Shown here in pieces: positions 46,404-54,167 of a DNA stretch of 64,000 nt. The notes under the pieces are model-generated. The model did no database searches. It saw only the letters and a program-made list of their open reading frames with translations, and had not been told where the DNA came from. Position numbers and translations under genes: made by a program. Source of the stretch: Dokdonella_A sp046347015. GTDB lineage: Bacteria > Pseudomonadota > Gammaproteobacteria > Xanthomonadales > Rhodanobacteraceae. The stretch lies in NCBI GenBank assembly GCA_046347015.1, contig JAXMHA010000003.1:157714-221713 (forward strand), read 5' to 3'. Each line of letters begins with the position of its first letter. The first letter of the stretch is position 1.

Positions 46404-46416
46404 CTTTGGCGGTAAC
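46393..46416 (+). repeat. Right-end tandem 12-bp repeats, candidate integrase arm sites
   Basis: GTTGGCGGTAAC and TTTGGCGGTAAC are adjacent 12-mers differing only at the first base. They share the TTTGGCRGTA core with the left-end pair at 39704-39727 and lie 63 bp inside the right core repeat. Confidence 0.6.
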
Positions 46417-46478
46417 ACATGAAAACGCGCCTAGCTGAACCGTTGCCGTTCAATGACTTGCGGCGTTTGTTCGGTGGA

Positions 46479-46492
46479 CCCCGCCTCCACCA
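46479..46492 (+). other. attR-like core of the ssrA-integrated element
   Basis: CCCCGCCTCCACCA repeats the last 14 bases of ssrA and is followed by GACAC where the left copy has AACAC. It marks the right end of the element; the native ssrA terminator follows six bases later. Confidence 0.85.
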
Positions 46493-46497
46493 GACAC

Positions 46498-46526
46498 GCA
46501 AAGGCCGCCGTCACGGCGGCCTTTGC
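46498..46526 (+). terminator. Displaced native ssrA terminator
   Basis: GCAAAGGCCGCCG-TCA-CGGCGGCCTTTGC is a perfect 13-bp stem with a 3-base loop. It sits just beyond the right core repeat, exactly where the ssrA terminator would be before insertion. It can now also serve as a bidirectional terminator for the efflux operon, whose last gene ends at 46563 on the other strand. Confidence 0.75.
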
Positions 46527-46562
46527 GGTTCCGTGAACCGCGGTGGGTAGAGCCGGGCGCCA

Positions 46563-49500
46563 TCACCGCCGAAGCTGCAGCCGGGTCTCGATCCAGTCGT
46601 ACAGCACCGGCAGCAGCACCAGCGTCAGCAGGGTCGAAGTGATGAGCCCGCCGACCACGACGGTCGCGAGCGGACGCTGGGTCTCGGCGCCGACGCCGGT
46701 CGCGAACAGCATTGGCACGAGGCCGAGGATCGCGACGCTCGCGGTCATCAGCACCGGCCGCAGGCGCAGACGCGTGCCAAGCAGCACGGCGTCGCGCACC
46801 GGCATTCCGCGTGCGCGTTGCTCGTTGAGGAAACTCACCAGCACGATGCCGTTCAGCATCGCGACGCCGAATACCGCTATGAAACCGATCGCCGACGGCA
46901 CCGACAGGTATTGCCCGGTCAGCGCCAGCGCGAGGATGCCGCCGATGGTGGCGAATGGCACGTTGGCGAGGATCAGGGCGGCGTGTCGCACCGAATTGAA
47001 TGCGGTGCAGAGCAGGATGAAGATGAAGAAGATCGTCACCGGCACGATCAGCGCGAGGCGCTTCATCGCGCGCTGCTGGTTCTCGAACGCGCCGCCCCAC
47101 TCGGCGTAGTAGCCGGCGGGCAGCGCCACGGCGGCGGCGATCCGCGCACCGGCGTCCCTGACGAAACCATCGACGTCGCGGCCACGCACGTCCATCTGGA
47201 TCACCGCGTGACGTTGCAATTGCTCGCGGCGGATGAAGGAATAGCCTTCCGTTGCTTCGACTTCGGCCACCTGTGCCAGCCGCACGATCGCGCCGCCCGG
47301 AGTGCGCAACGGGATGCGCTCGATCGCCTGCAGCGACTCCCTGTCGGCCTCGGCGAGGCGCACCGCGATGTCGAAGCGCCGCGTGCCGTCGAGCAAGGTC
47401 GATACCGGCTCACCACCAATGCCATTCTGCACCACGGCCAGCACGTCGTCGGCGTTGAGGCCATGGCGAGCCAGCGCATCGCGGTCGACGCGCACCTGGA
47501 TCTGCGGCTTGCCGAGGTTGGCTTCCAGCGCGAGGTCGGCAACACCCGGCACCGTGGCCAGCACATCCTTGATGCGTGCGGACAGCCGATCGAGTTCGGC
47601 GAGGTCTTCGCCGTAGAGCTTCAGCGCGAGCGTCGCGCGCACGCCAGAGACCAGTTCCTCGACGCGCATCTGGATCGGTTGGGTGTAGCTGACGACGGCG
47701 GTGGGCAATGCCTGCTCGAGCGCCTCCTGCATGGCCGCCTCGATGCTTTCCAGCGTCTGCCCGCGCCGCCACTCGCCGCGCGGTTTCAGCGGCGTGTAGA
47801 CCTCCATGTAGTTGACGTCGGCGGTTTCGCCCTTCTCCGCGCGGCCGATCATCGCGAGCGTCGTTTCGACCTCCGGAAACTGCCGCTTGATGAGCGCTTC
47901 GACCTGCTGCGAGATGTTGATCGATTCGTCGAGCGATGCCGACGGGATGGACGTGATGCGCCACATGATCGCCCCTTCCTTCAGGTTCGGCATGAACTCC
48001 CTGCCGAGGAACGGAAACAGCATGAGGCTCGCGGCGAGCGCAACGCCCGCGATGCCGAGTACCGGCTTCCGTCGTGCCAGCGCCCATTCCAGCACCGGTG
48101 CATAGTGGCGCTTGAGAAACGCGACGAAGCGCGTATCGCGGACCCGCATGGGTTTCAGCAGCAACGCCGCCAGCAACGGAACCAGGGTCAACGCCAGCAG
48201 CAGCGAACCCGCCATCGCGAACGCGATGTTGAAGGCCATCGGCTTGAACATCTTGCCCTCGAGTCCCTGCAACCCGAACAGCGGCAGGAACACGACGATG
48301 ATGATGAGGATCGCGAACGCGATCGGCGCCGCGACTTCGCGGGCGGCGGCCAGCACCGCGGCGCCGCGATCCACGGCCATTCCCTCAGCCCTGCGCTCGG
48401 CCATGATGCGGAACGCGTTCTCCACCATCACCACCGCGCCGTCGACCATCATGCCGATGCCGATCGCGAGCCCCGCGAGCGACATCAGGTTGGCCGAAAG
48501 ACCGGCGTGGCGCATGCCGATGAACGCGATCAGCATGGCCAGCGGCAGCGCGATGACGACCACCAACGCGCTGCGCCATTCCCCAAGGAACAGGAACAGC
48601 ACGATCGCAACGAGGATCGCGCCTTCGACGAGCGCGCGGGTCGCGGTGCCGACCGCGGCATCGACGAGGTCGGTGCGCTCGTAGACGGTCTTGACTTCGA
48701 CGCCCGGCGGCAATGCGTTCCGGACGGTCGCGAGCCGCGCCGTCGCCGCGTCGACCACGTCCCTGGCATTTTCGCCGACGCGCGCCAGCGCCATGCCCAG
48801 CACGACTTCCTTGCCGTCGCGCGTGACCGCGCCGAAGCGTGGCGCGCCGGCTTCTACGACGGTCGCGACGTCGCGCACGGTGACCGGCGTACCGTGTTCG
48901 CTCTTCAGCACGATGTTGCCGATGTCGCGTGCGTCCTTCACCAGGCCAAGGCCGCGCACGAGGTACTGTTCGCGGCCGACATCGATCGTGTTGCCACCGA
49001 CCTGCGCGTTGTTGGCCTGCACGGCTTCGATCACGTCGTGGAAGCCGAGCTCGTGCGCGATCAGCTTCAGCGGATCGATGCGCACCTGGTACTGCTTCTC
49101 CTGCCCGCCCCACGACGTCACGTCGTCGACTCCGGGCGTGGTACGCAGGATCAAGCGGATGGTCCAGTCCTGCAGGGTGCGCAGCTCCATGTCGCCCGGT
49201 GCTGCCGCCGCGGCGTCGAGCCTGGCATCGGCGCGCTCGACGGTGTACCAGAGCACCTGGCCGAGGCCCGAGGTGTTCGGGCCCATTTCCGGCTTGCCGT
49301 ATCCCGCCGGCAGGCGATCGCCGACCTGTTGCAGGCGTTCGTTGACGAGCTGGCGCGCCAGCAGGATGCCGGTCGCGTCGTCGAAGTACACCGCGACGTA
49401 CGACAAGCCGAACAGGCTGACCGAACGGATCTCCGCGACACCGGGCAGGCCGGCCAGCGCGGCTTCCACCGGAGTCGTGAGCAGTTGCTCGACGCCTTCC

Positions 49501-49673
49501 GCGGCAAGGCCGGGGGCTTCGGTGTAGACGTTCACCTGCACCGGCGTGACGTCGGGGAAGGCATCGATCGGAAGGTGGCGCGCGGCGCGCACGCCAAGGG
49601 CGACGACCACGGCGAACGCGATCAGCACCAGCAGCTTGTAGCGCAGCGAAAGCTCGACGAGGCGGGCCAGCAT
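46563..49673 (-). CDS. Heavy-metal efflux RND pump, CusA/CzcA family
   Basis: Inner-membrane proton-driven pump of a tripartite metal efflux system. It has 1036 residues and two repeats of six helices with large periplasmic loops. The N-terminus has HLPIDAFPDVTPVQVNVYTEAPG, typical of the heavy-metal RND family. The helix-4 motif reads GIGMMVDGAVVMVENAFRI, between those of the CzcA and CusA groups, so I do not assign the metal. The start ATG overlaps the adaptor stop by one base (TGATG). The operon order is outer-membrane protein, adaptor, pump. Confidence 0.93.
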   Translation of the reverse strand: MLARLVELSLRYKLLVLIAFAVVVALGVRAARHLPIDAFPDVTPVQVNVYTEAPGLAAEGVEQLLTTPVEAALAGLPGVAEIRSVSLFGLSYVAVYFDDATGILLARQLVNERLQQVGDRLPAGYGKPEMGPNTSGLGQVLWYTVERADARLDAAAAAPGDMELRTLQDWTIRLILRTTPGVDDVTSWGGQEKQYQVRIDPLKLIAHELGFHDVIEAVQANNAQVGGNTIDVGREQYLVRGLGLVKDARDIGNIVLKSEHGTPVTVRDVATVVEAGAPRFGAVTRDGKEVVLGMALARVGENARDVVDAATARLATVRNALPPGVEVKTVYERTDLVDAAVGTATRALVEGAILVAIVLFLFLGEWRSALVVVIALPLAMLIAFIGMRHAGLSANLMSLAGLAIGIGMMVDGAVVMVENAFRIMAERRAEGMAVDRGAAVLAAAREVAAPIAFAILIIIVVFLPLFGLQGLEGKMFKPMAFNIAFAMAGSLLLALTLVPLLAALLLKPMRVRDTRFVAFLKRHYAPVLEWALARRKPVLGIAGVALAASLMLFPFLGREFMPNLKEGAIMWRITSIPSASLDESINISQQVEALIKRQFPEVETTLAMIGRAEKGETADVNYMEVYTPLKPRGEWRRGQTLESIEAAMQEALEQALPTAVVSYTQPIQMRVEELVSGVRATLALKLYGEDLAELDRLSARIKDVLATVPGVADLALEANLGKPQIQVRVDRDALARHGLNADDVLAVVQNGIGGEPVSTLLDGTRRFDIAVRLAEADRESLQAIERIPLRTPGGAIVRLAQVAEVEATEGYSFIRREQLQRHAVIQMDVRGRDVDGFVRDAGARIAAAVALPAGYYAEWGGAFENQQRAMKRLALIVPVTIFFIFILLCTAFNSVRHAALILANVPFATIGGILALALTGQYLSVPSAIGFIAVFGVAMLNGIVLVSFLNEQRARGMPVRDAVLLGTRLRLRPVLMTASVAILGLVPMLFATGVGAETQRPLATVVVGGLITSTLLTLVLLPVLYDWIETRLQLRR

Positions 49674-50785
49674 CAGTGGTGGTCTCCGAGCTGCGATCGG
49701 AGCAATCGGGCCTTCAATTCGAAAGCGCCCTCCCGCACGTACGTATCGCCGGCTTTCAGCCCCTGCTCGATGACCGTCCAGCCGGATCGCGCTTCGCCGG
49801 TGACGACCGGCACGGCTTCGAAACGGCCGTTCGCGCGCGGCACGAATACGCTGGGTTCATTGCGCACGAAGACGATCGCGCCGGCCGGCACCATCAGCGC
49901 ATCGCCGGCGTTGCCGGTGGCAATTCGAGCCTCGACCAGTTCGCCCGGGTGCAGCAGGTCGTCGCGATTGTCGACCGCGATCCTTACCGGCGCGGTGCGG
50001 GTCCGCTCGTTGGTGACGTGTGGGCGCTGCACGACCCGGCCGTCCAGCGTCACGCCGTGCGCGATGACCCGCGCCTTGTCGCCGGCGCGTACACGCGCGG
50101 CCTCGGCCGGCGCGAGTTGCGCCTGCACCCACACGGAATCTTCCTTCACCAGCGTGAACAAGGTGCGCCCCGTCTCGACCCGTTCGCCGACGAGGAAATC
50201 GTCGCTGGCGATCCGTCCGTCCGTTGGCGCGAGCAACTCGAAGCTGCCATCGGCGGCGGACGAACCCTTGCGCAGCAGCGCCGTGACCTGCCCGTTCGAC
50301 AAGCCGTACGCGCGCAGCTTGGCGCGGGCCTGGTCGCGCGCGACCTTCGCCTCGTTGTAACGGCGCGCCGACACCGCCTGCGCACCAAGCGCCGCGATTC
50401 GCTGCCAGTCCTGCTCGGCGACGATCAGTGCGCCCTGGGTTTCCGCGACGTCGACGCTGGACAGGACCACGAGCGGAGCACCCGCCTTCACCGCATCGCC
50501 GAGCTTCGCCTTCCTCTCCAGCACGTTCGCCGCGACGCGTGGCGACACCAGCACGGTGGCGTAGGCGTCGGCCTCGACTTCGCCCGGCGCGTTCAGCTCG
50601 TCCGCGAGCCGGCGCTTCGCGACCCTGTCCAGTACGATGCCGGCGACCTCCCGCGCCGCGGCATCGAGCACCAGCGGATCGGCGTGGCCTTCGGTGTGCT
50701 CGTCGGCGCGCGCGAGCCACGGTGCCGATAACATCCACATCAGCACGCAACCGAACAGGCCACGCAGCAACACGTGCATATTCAT
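49673..50785 (-). CDS. Efflux RND periplasmic adaptor, CusB/CzcB family
   Basis: Membrane-fusion protein of 370 residues linking pump and outer-membrane channel. A signal peptide (LLRGLFGCVLMWMLSAPWLARA) is followed by a His-containing HTEGHADP stretch that may bind metal. The barrel-sandwich and hairpin parts follow: GEVEADAYATVLVSPRVAAN, KLGDAVKAGAPLVVLSS, then LLAPTDGRIASDDFLVGERV. The beta-barrel section (VPAGAIVFVRNEPSVFV) is intact. It overlaps its upstream neighbour by 4 bp (ATGA), so all three efflux genes form one transcript. Confidence 0.92.
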   Translation of the reverse strand: MNMHVLLRGLFGCVLMWMLSAPWLARADEHTEGHADPLVLDAAAREVAGIVLDRVAKRRLADELNAPGEVEADAYATVLVSPRVAANVLERKAKLGDAVKAGAPLVVLSSVDVAETQGALIVAEQDWQRIAALGAQAVSARRYNEAKVARDQARAKLRAYGLSNGQVTALLRKGSSAADGSFELLAPTDGRIASDDFLVGERVETGRTLFTLVKEDSVWVQAQLAPAEAARVRAGDKARVIAHGVTLDGRVVQRPHVTNERTRTAPVRIAVDNRDDLLHPGELVEARIATGNAGDALMVPAGAIVFVRNEPSVFVPRANGRFEAVPVVTGEARSGWTVIEQGLKAGDTYVREGAFELKARLLRSQLGDHH

Positions 50786-52083
50786 CGGGAAGTCTCCAGA
50801 TCACGGCCATCGATCCAGTCGGCGAGCCGGCCGGCGGCGGCGAGGTAGTCGAACCAGGCTTGCCAGAGCCGGCTCTCGAGTTCCTGCCCCGACAACGCGG
50901 TGTCGAGGCTTTGCTTGAGTTGCACGAGGTAATCGGAGGTGCCGATCTCTCCCGCGCGCCAGAGTTTCTCCAGCAGCGCGGTACGGTCGGCAAATGCGGC
51001 CGCGCGGCCGCCGCGGAAGGAAACCGCTGCCGCGTGCAGCGCGCCATAGCGCGCCCTGGCCTCATGGAGGGACGCGATGGCCACCTGCCGTTGCGCCTGG
51101 AGGCTCGCGCTCGCCGCATCGGCTTCGGCACGGGCGGCCATGACTTCGGCGCGGCCATCGTTGAACACCGGCAACGGAATCGACACGCTGACGCCGATCA
51201 CGCGGTCGGTGACGCCACCGACCCGCACCTGCCCGCCGGTGAGGCTCAGCTCGGGATCGGGAATCCGCGCGCGCCGCGCAACGACGACGCGTGCGTCCGC
51301 GCCGGCCAGCTCGGCGCGCCCGGTGGCGATTTGCGGCAGGTCGTCGAGCGTCCGCGGCGTGATCCCGGCCGCTTCGGATGGCAAGGTTCCGGGAAGTGAC
51401 GGCCAATCGCCGTCATCCGCCGGTGCGCCACCAATCCCGGCGAGGACTGCGCGCGCGGCAGCTTCGTTGCCTTCGAGCGCCGCCTGCTGGATTTGTGCCT
51501 CACCGAGCGCGAGGCCCGCGAGATCGCGCTCTGGACTGCTGATGTCGCCGACCGCGAGCCGCTGCGCGGCCAATTGATCGAAGCGCCGCATCGACTCCAC
51601 ACGCTGGCGCCCCAGTTCGACCTGGCGCGTCGCCAGCGTCGCCGTCGACCACGCGGTCAGCCAGCGCGCGGCAATGTCCCGCCGCAGCAGTGCGTGGCGC
51701 GCCTCGCTGGCGCGCAGTTCCGCCGCACCCTGGCTTGCGCGCGCGTCACGCTTGCCCGAGAGATCCAGCGGCAGGCTGATCCGCGCGGCGCGGCGATCGA
51801 CATCGGCATTCTCGGCATCGAATCCGAGCGCCGGGTTGTAGATCGGCTGCGCCGCTGCTTCGGCTTTGGCCCGGGCGGACTCGACCAGGGCGCGCGAAGC
51901 TTGCGCCTCGGGACTCGCATCCCAGACGCGACGCACGGCATCGCGCAACGCGGCGGACGCTGGCACGACAGGCGCAGTCACCTGGTCCGGTGCCGGAGAC
52001 GACCCGGAATACGGCGCACCTTGCGCGATGGCGAAGACCAACAGAAACACGGTGCACGACGGCACCGCGCGCAGGATATCCAT
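50782..52083 (-). CDS. Outer-membrane efflux protein, CusC/CzcC (TolC) family
   Basis: Outer-membrane channel of the metal efflux system, 433 residues with a signal peptide (VPSCTVFLLVFAIAQG). Two OEP repeats are seen: NPALGFDAENADVDRRAARISLPLD-type beta strands each followed by long helices, e.g. ARISLPLDLSGKRDARASQG and VGVSVSIPLPVFNDGRAEVM-like VSIPLPVFNDGRAEV. There is no obvious lipobox, unlike CusC, so CzcC is the closer model. It is the first of the three structural genes, 69 bp after the leader protein. Confidence 0.9.
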   Translation of the reverse strand: MDILRAVPSCTVFLLVFAIAQGAPYSGSSPAPDQVTAPVVPASAALRDAVRRVWDASPEAQASRALVESARAKAEAAAQPIYNPALGFDAENADVDRRAARISLPLDLSGKRDARASQGAAELRASEARHALLRRDIAARWLTAWSTATLATRQVELGRQRVESMRRFDQLAAQRLAVGDISSPERDLAGLALGEAQIQQAALEGNEAAARAVLAGIGGAPADDGDWPSLPGTLPSEAAGITPRTLDDLPQIATGRAELAGADARVVVARRARIPDPELSLTGGQVRVGGVTDRVIGVSVSIPLPVFNDGRAEVMAARAEADAASASLQAQRQVAIASLHEARARYGALHAAAVSFRGGRAAAFADRTALLEKLWRAGEIGTSDYLVQLKQSLDTALSGQELESRLWQAWFDYLAAAGRLADWIDGRDLETSR

Positions 52084-52152
52084 CCACCCTCTCCTGAAAC
52101 CCGCTCACGTTCAATGCGGCCGCTGGGCGGCCGCAGCGAGTGACTCCGGAGT

Positions 52153-52545
52153 TCAGGCGATGGGCGGGCGGAGCAGCGAGCCGGTCACGGCCTGCGTCCA
52201 GGCGGGCCGCAAGGTCGGCGTGACCGGGAACGGTTCGATCACGGATGGCAGCACGGCCGATCCTGCCGGCACGGCCATCGAATGGGCACATGTGCAGTGG
52301 CAATCGTCACCTTCACCGAGCCAGCAGTTTCCCGATTCGTCAGCCGCCGACGTTGGGCCGGAAATACCGCTTGCCGCATCGACCTGGGCCATGGCAGGCA
52401 CCGCGGCGCCATCTCCCGGGCGTGGGCCATCGGCGAGGCAAGCCGTGCCCGACGCGAACTTCAGCAGCAGCACGAACACGGCCAGCGCCCACAGTCCACG
52501 ATGACGGCGCAGGCGTGCCAGGGGTGATGGGGCGTGCGTTGGCAT
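52153..52545 (-). CDS. Small Cys/His-rich protein heading the metal efflux operon
   Basis: A 130-residue protein of unknown function. An N-terminal helix (GLWALAVFVLLLKFASGTACL) acts as signal or anchor. A compact cluster CWLGEGDDCHCTCAHS has four Cys and two His and may bind metal. The C-terminus (VTPTLRPAWTQAVTGSLLRP) resembles DUF2946-like proteins often found before cus/czc genes. The ATG at 52545 is chosen over an upstream one at 52581. Its position suggests periplasmic metal sensing or delivery, which is inference. Confidence 0.7.
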   Translation of the reverse strand: MPTHAPSPLARLRRHRGLWALAVFVLLLKFASGTACLADGPRPGDGAAVPAMAQVDAASGISGPTSAADESGNCWLGEGDDCHCTCAHSMAVPAGSAVLPSVIEPFPVTPTLRPAWTQAVTGSLLRPPIA

Positions 52546-52761
52546 CGGGAGATGATAAGGGGGCCAGTGCCAGTTGCACAATTCCGCGAAGTGTTTCGCC
52601 TCAAGGGAACCCGTTTGATCAGAGCATCCCTAGAGCTGCAACCCGGAATCCGTGAACCTGGCTGATGTGGTGCTCATGGAAACGAGCAACCGACCGCCGC
52701 CGATATGCATTTCCAGCCGTGGAAGTTACGATGCGCGGTCCCTCCCTCGCGGGCCGCAACC

Positions 52762-53592
52762 ATGTCCAACCGGAAATCACACCGGTGCGCCACTCGCTGG
52801 ATCCTCGCGACGGGGTTTTCGATGGCCATGGCCCTGATCTCGATCGGTCCCGCTTCGGCGGCGACACAAGTCCGCGTCATCGAAACCGATCCCCCCGGGG
52901 ATCCGGTCACCTTGGCGCCGCAGCAATCGTTCTACCTTTACCTCGACTACGATTCCGACCGCCCGGTGCACATCTGGGCGCGACCCTACTTCGAAGGCCG
53001 TGCCGTAGATGCCGGCAGCAATCCTTCGCTGACCTACCCTGCGGGCGCAGGCGAAGCGATCGGCTGGTTCTTCCTGTTCGATCCCGGCTTGCGCGTCGAC
53101 GAGGTCCGCATCAGCGCCGGAGACGGCTCGCGAACGGGTACAAGCGTCGTCACGACCTATCCGGTATCGATCGTCACCGGGAATTCCGCGGTCGCTGCAG
53201 GCGAACGCCCGGATTGGGTAACGCGCCTGACGGCGCGGGCTGACCGCGAGCAACGCGCCGCCGCGGAAGCTGCGAACTCGGCCCCGTACACCGCGGAAGA
53301 CACGATCCTCATCCACGGATTTCCCCTCGCGGTGCTGGCGCTGCTCGTCTCGGGCTTCCTGTGGCCGGCTTGGGCCGTCTGGCGGTGGCGTGGCCGCTGG
53401 CGCGTCGCCGCGGCGGTGCCGCTCGCGATCATGCTGTTCGTGGTGCTGCGGATCGTCATCGACGGCGTGCGCGACCCGACCTCGCACAACCTCTGGCCGT
53501 TCGAGGTCCTCATGGCGGGAGCGGTCAGCTTCCTGTCGATGGCCATGCTCGCGATTGGCCGCAAGTTCGCGGGTGGCGGTGGGCCGGGGTGA
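52762..53592 (+). CDS. Exported protein with C-terminal membrane helices, unknown function
   Basis: A 276-residue protein I cannot assign. The ATG at 52762 (MSNRKSHRCATRW) begins a signal-type helix ending GPASA. The periplasmic domain (about 32-165) is beta-rich and opens with TQVRVIETDPPGDPVTLAPQ and YLYLDYDSDRPVHIWARPYF. Three helices follow (PLAVLALLVSGFLWPAWAVW, VAAAVPLAIMLFVVLRIVID and VLMAGAVSFLSMAMLAIG). It stands alone, with 216 bp before and 287 bp after that show no other gene. Confidence 0.75.
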   Translation: MSNRKSHRCATRWILATGFSMAMALISIGPASAATQVRVIETDPPGDPVTLAPQQSFYLYLDYDSDRPVHIWARPYFEGRAVDAGSNPSLTYPAGAGEAIGWFFLFDPGLRVDEVRISAGDGSRTGTSVVTTYPVSIVTGNSAVAAGERPDWVTRLTARADREQRAAAEAANSAPYTAEDTILIHGFPLAVLALLVSGFLWPAWAVWRWRGRWRVAAAVPLAIMLFVVLRIVIDGVRDPTSHNLWPFEVLMAGAVSFLSMAMLAIGRKFAGGGGPG

Positions 53593-53879
53593 CGGAACCG
53601 CGCCAGACTTGGCGGCGTGGCCGCGCTTCGGGTACAATTTCGCCGATGGAATGAGTATTACATGCATCCTGCGGTTTCCTGAACGCCGCGAAGCGCCGGG
53701 AACGGGCTGGAACCAGGTTCATCGGATATGTAAATTGATGCAAACGTGGGTTGCTGCATGTGATGTTCGCGGAACCTCGGCGTACGCTGCGGGTCCAATG
53801 GAACCAGGTCGAGCGCGCCTGCACGGGTGCAGGCGTCAGCCGGCCACCCTTCAAGCCAACCGATATCCGGAGAACCATC

Positions 53880-54158
53880 ATGCCCATGCACCCTCGGAAG
53901 ACCCACGCCGCCGCGGCCAGCGGCAAGTCGAAGGCACGCAGCCGCCGCACGCGCGTGTCGCGCAAGACGCGCATCACGATCATGCTCGACAACGACGTCC
54001 TCGCAGCGTTCCGCAAGCGCGCCGGGAACGGCGGCCGGGGTTACCAGACCGAAATCAATGACGCCCTGCGCCACATGATCCATCCGGAAGCCGCGCCATT
54101 GACGGTCGCCTCGCTGCGCCGTGAACTGAGGCAGGCATTCCAGAAAGCCGGCGGCTGA
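53880..54158 (+). CDS. BrnA-like antitoxin without visible partner toxin
   Basis: A 92-residue basic DNA-binding protein. After a Lys/Arg-rich N-terminus (GKSKARSRRTRVSRKTR), the ribbon-helix-helix ITIMLDNDVLAAFRKRAGNG and GRGYQTEINDALRHMI match the BrnA family. GGAGA before the ATG at 53880 is a good ribosome site. BrnA normally follows brnT, but the 287 bp upstream have no BrnT-like frame, so it is an orphan or acts as a stand-alone regulator. It converges with the ketoacyl synthase gene. Confidence 0.8.
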   Translation: MPMHPRKTHAAAASGKSKARSRRTRVSRKTRITIMLDNDVLAAFRKRAGNGGRGYQTEINDALRHMIHPEAAPLTVASLRRELRQAFQKAGG

Positions 54159-54167
54159 CCGCCATAT

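Larger units (their letters stand above)
39594..46492 (+). mobile_element. Integrated element in ssrA, partly decayed
   Basis: A 6.9-kb insertion bounded by the 14-bp core repeat. Starting from the left it carries a terminator, tandem 12-bp repeats, a P4-type integrase, a RelE/HigB-like toxin with Xre antitoxin, a small coiled-coil protein and an AlpA-like regulator. From about 42.65 kb to the right end there are only broken fragments. There are no replication, capsid or conjugation genes that I can identify. The size and integrase type suggest a P4-like satellite or small genomic island, now probably immobile without helper functions. Confidence 0.8.

Noticed and set aside
43795..46440. CRISPR array or satellite repeats in the gene-poor element region
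   Set aside because: No regularly spaced repeats are visible; only the 12-bp tandem pair near the right end.
46479..46526. A second, partial tmRNA or tRNA gene
   Set aside because: Only the last 14 bases of ssrA recur; there is no acceptor-stem 5' half or T-arm beyond them, so it is an attachment core.
46818..50360. A 1180-codon open frame opposite the metal efflux genes
   Set aside because: Antisense shadow of the pump and adaptor genes; His/Arg/Asp-rich translation without domains.
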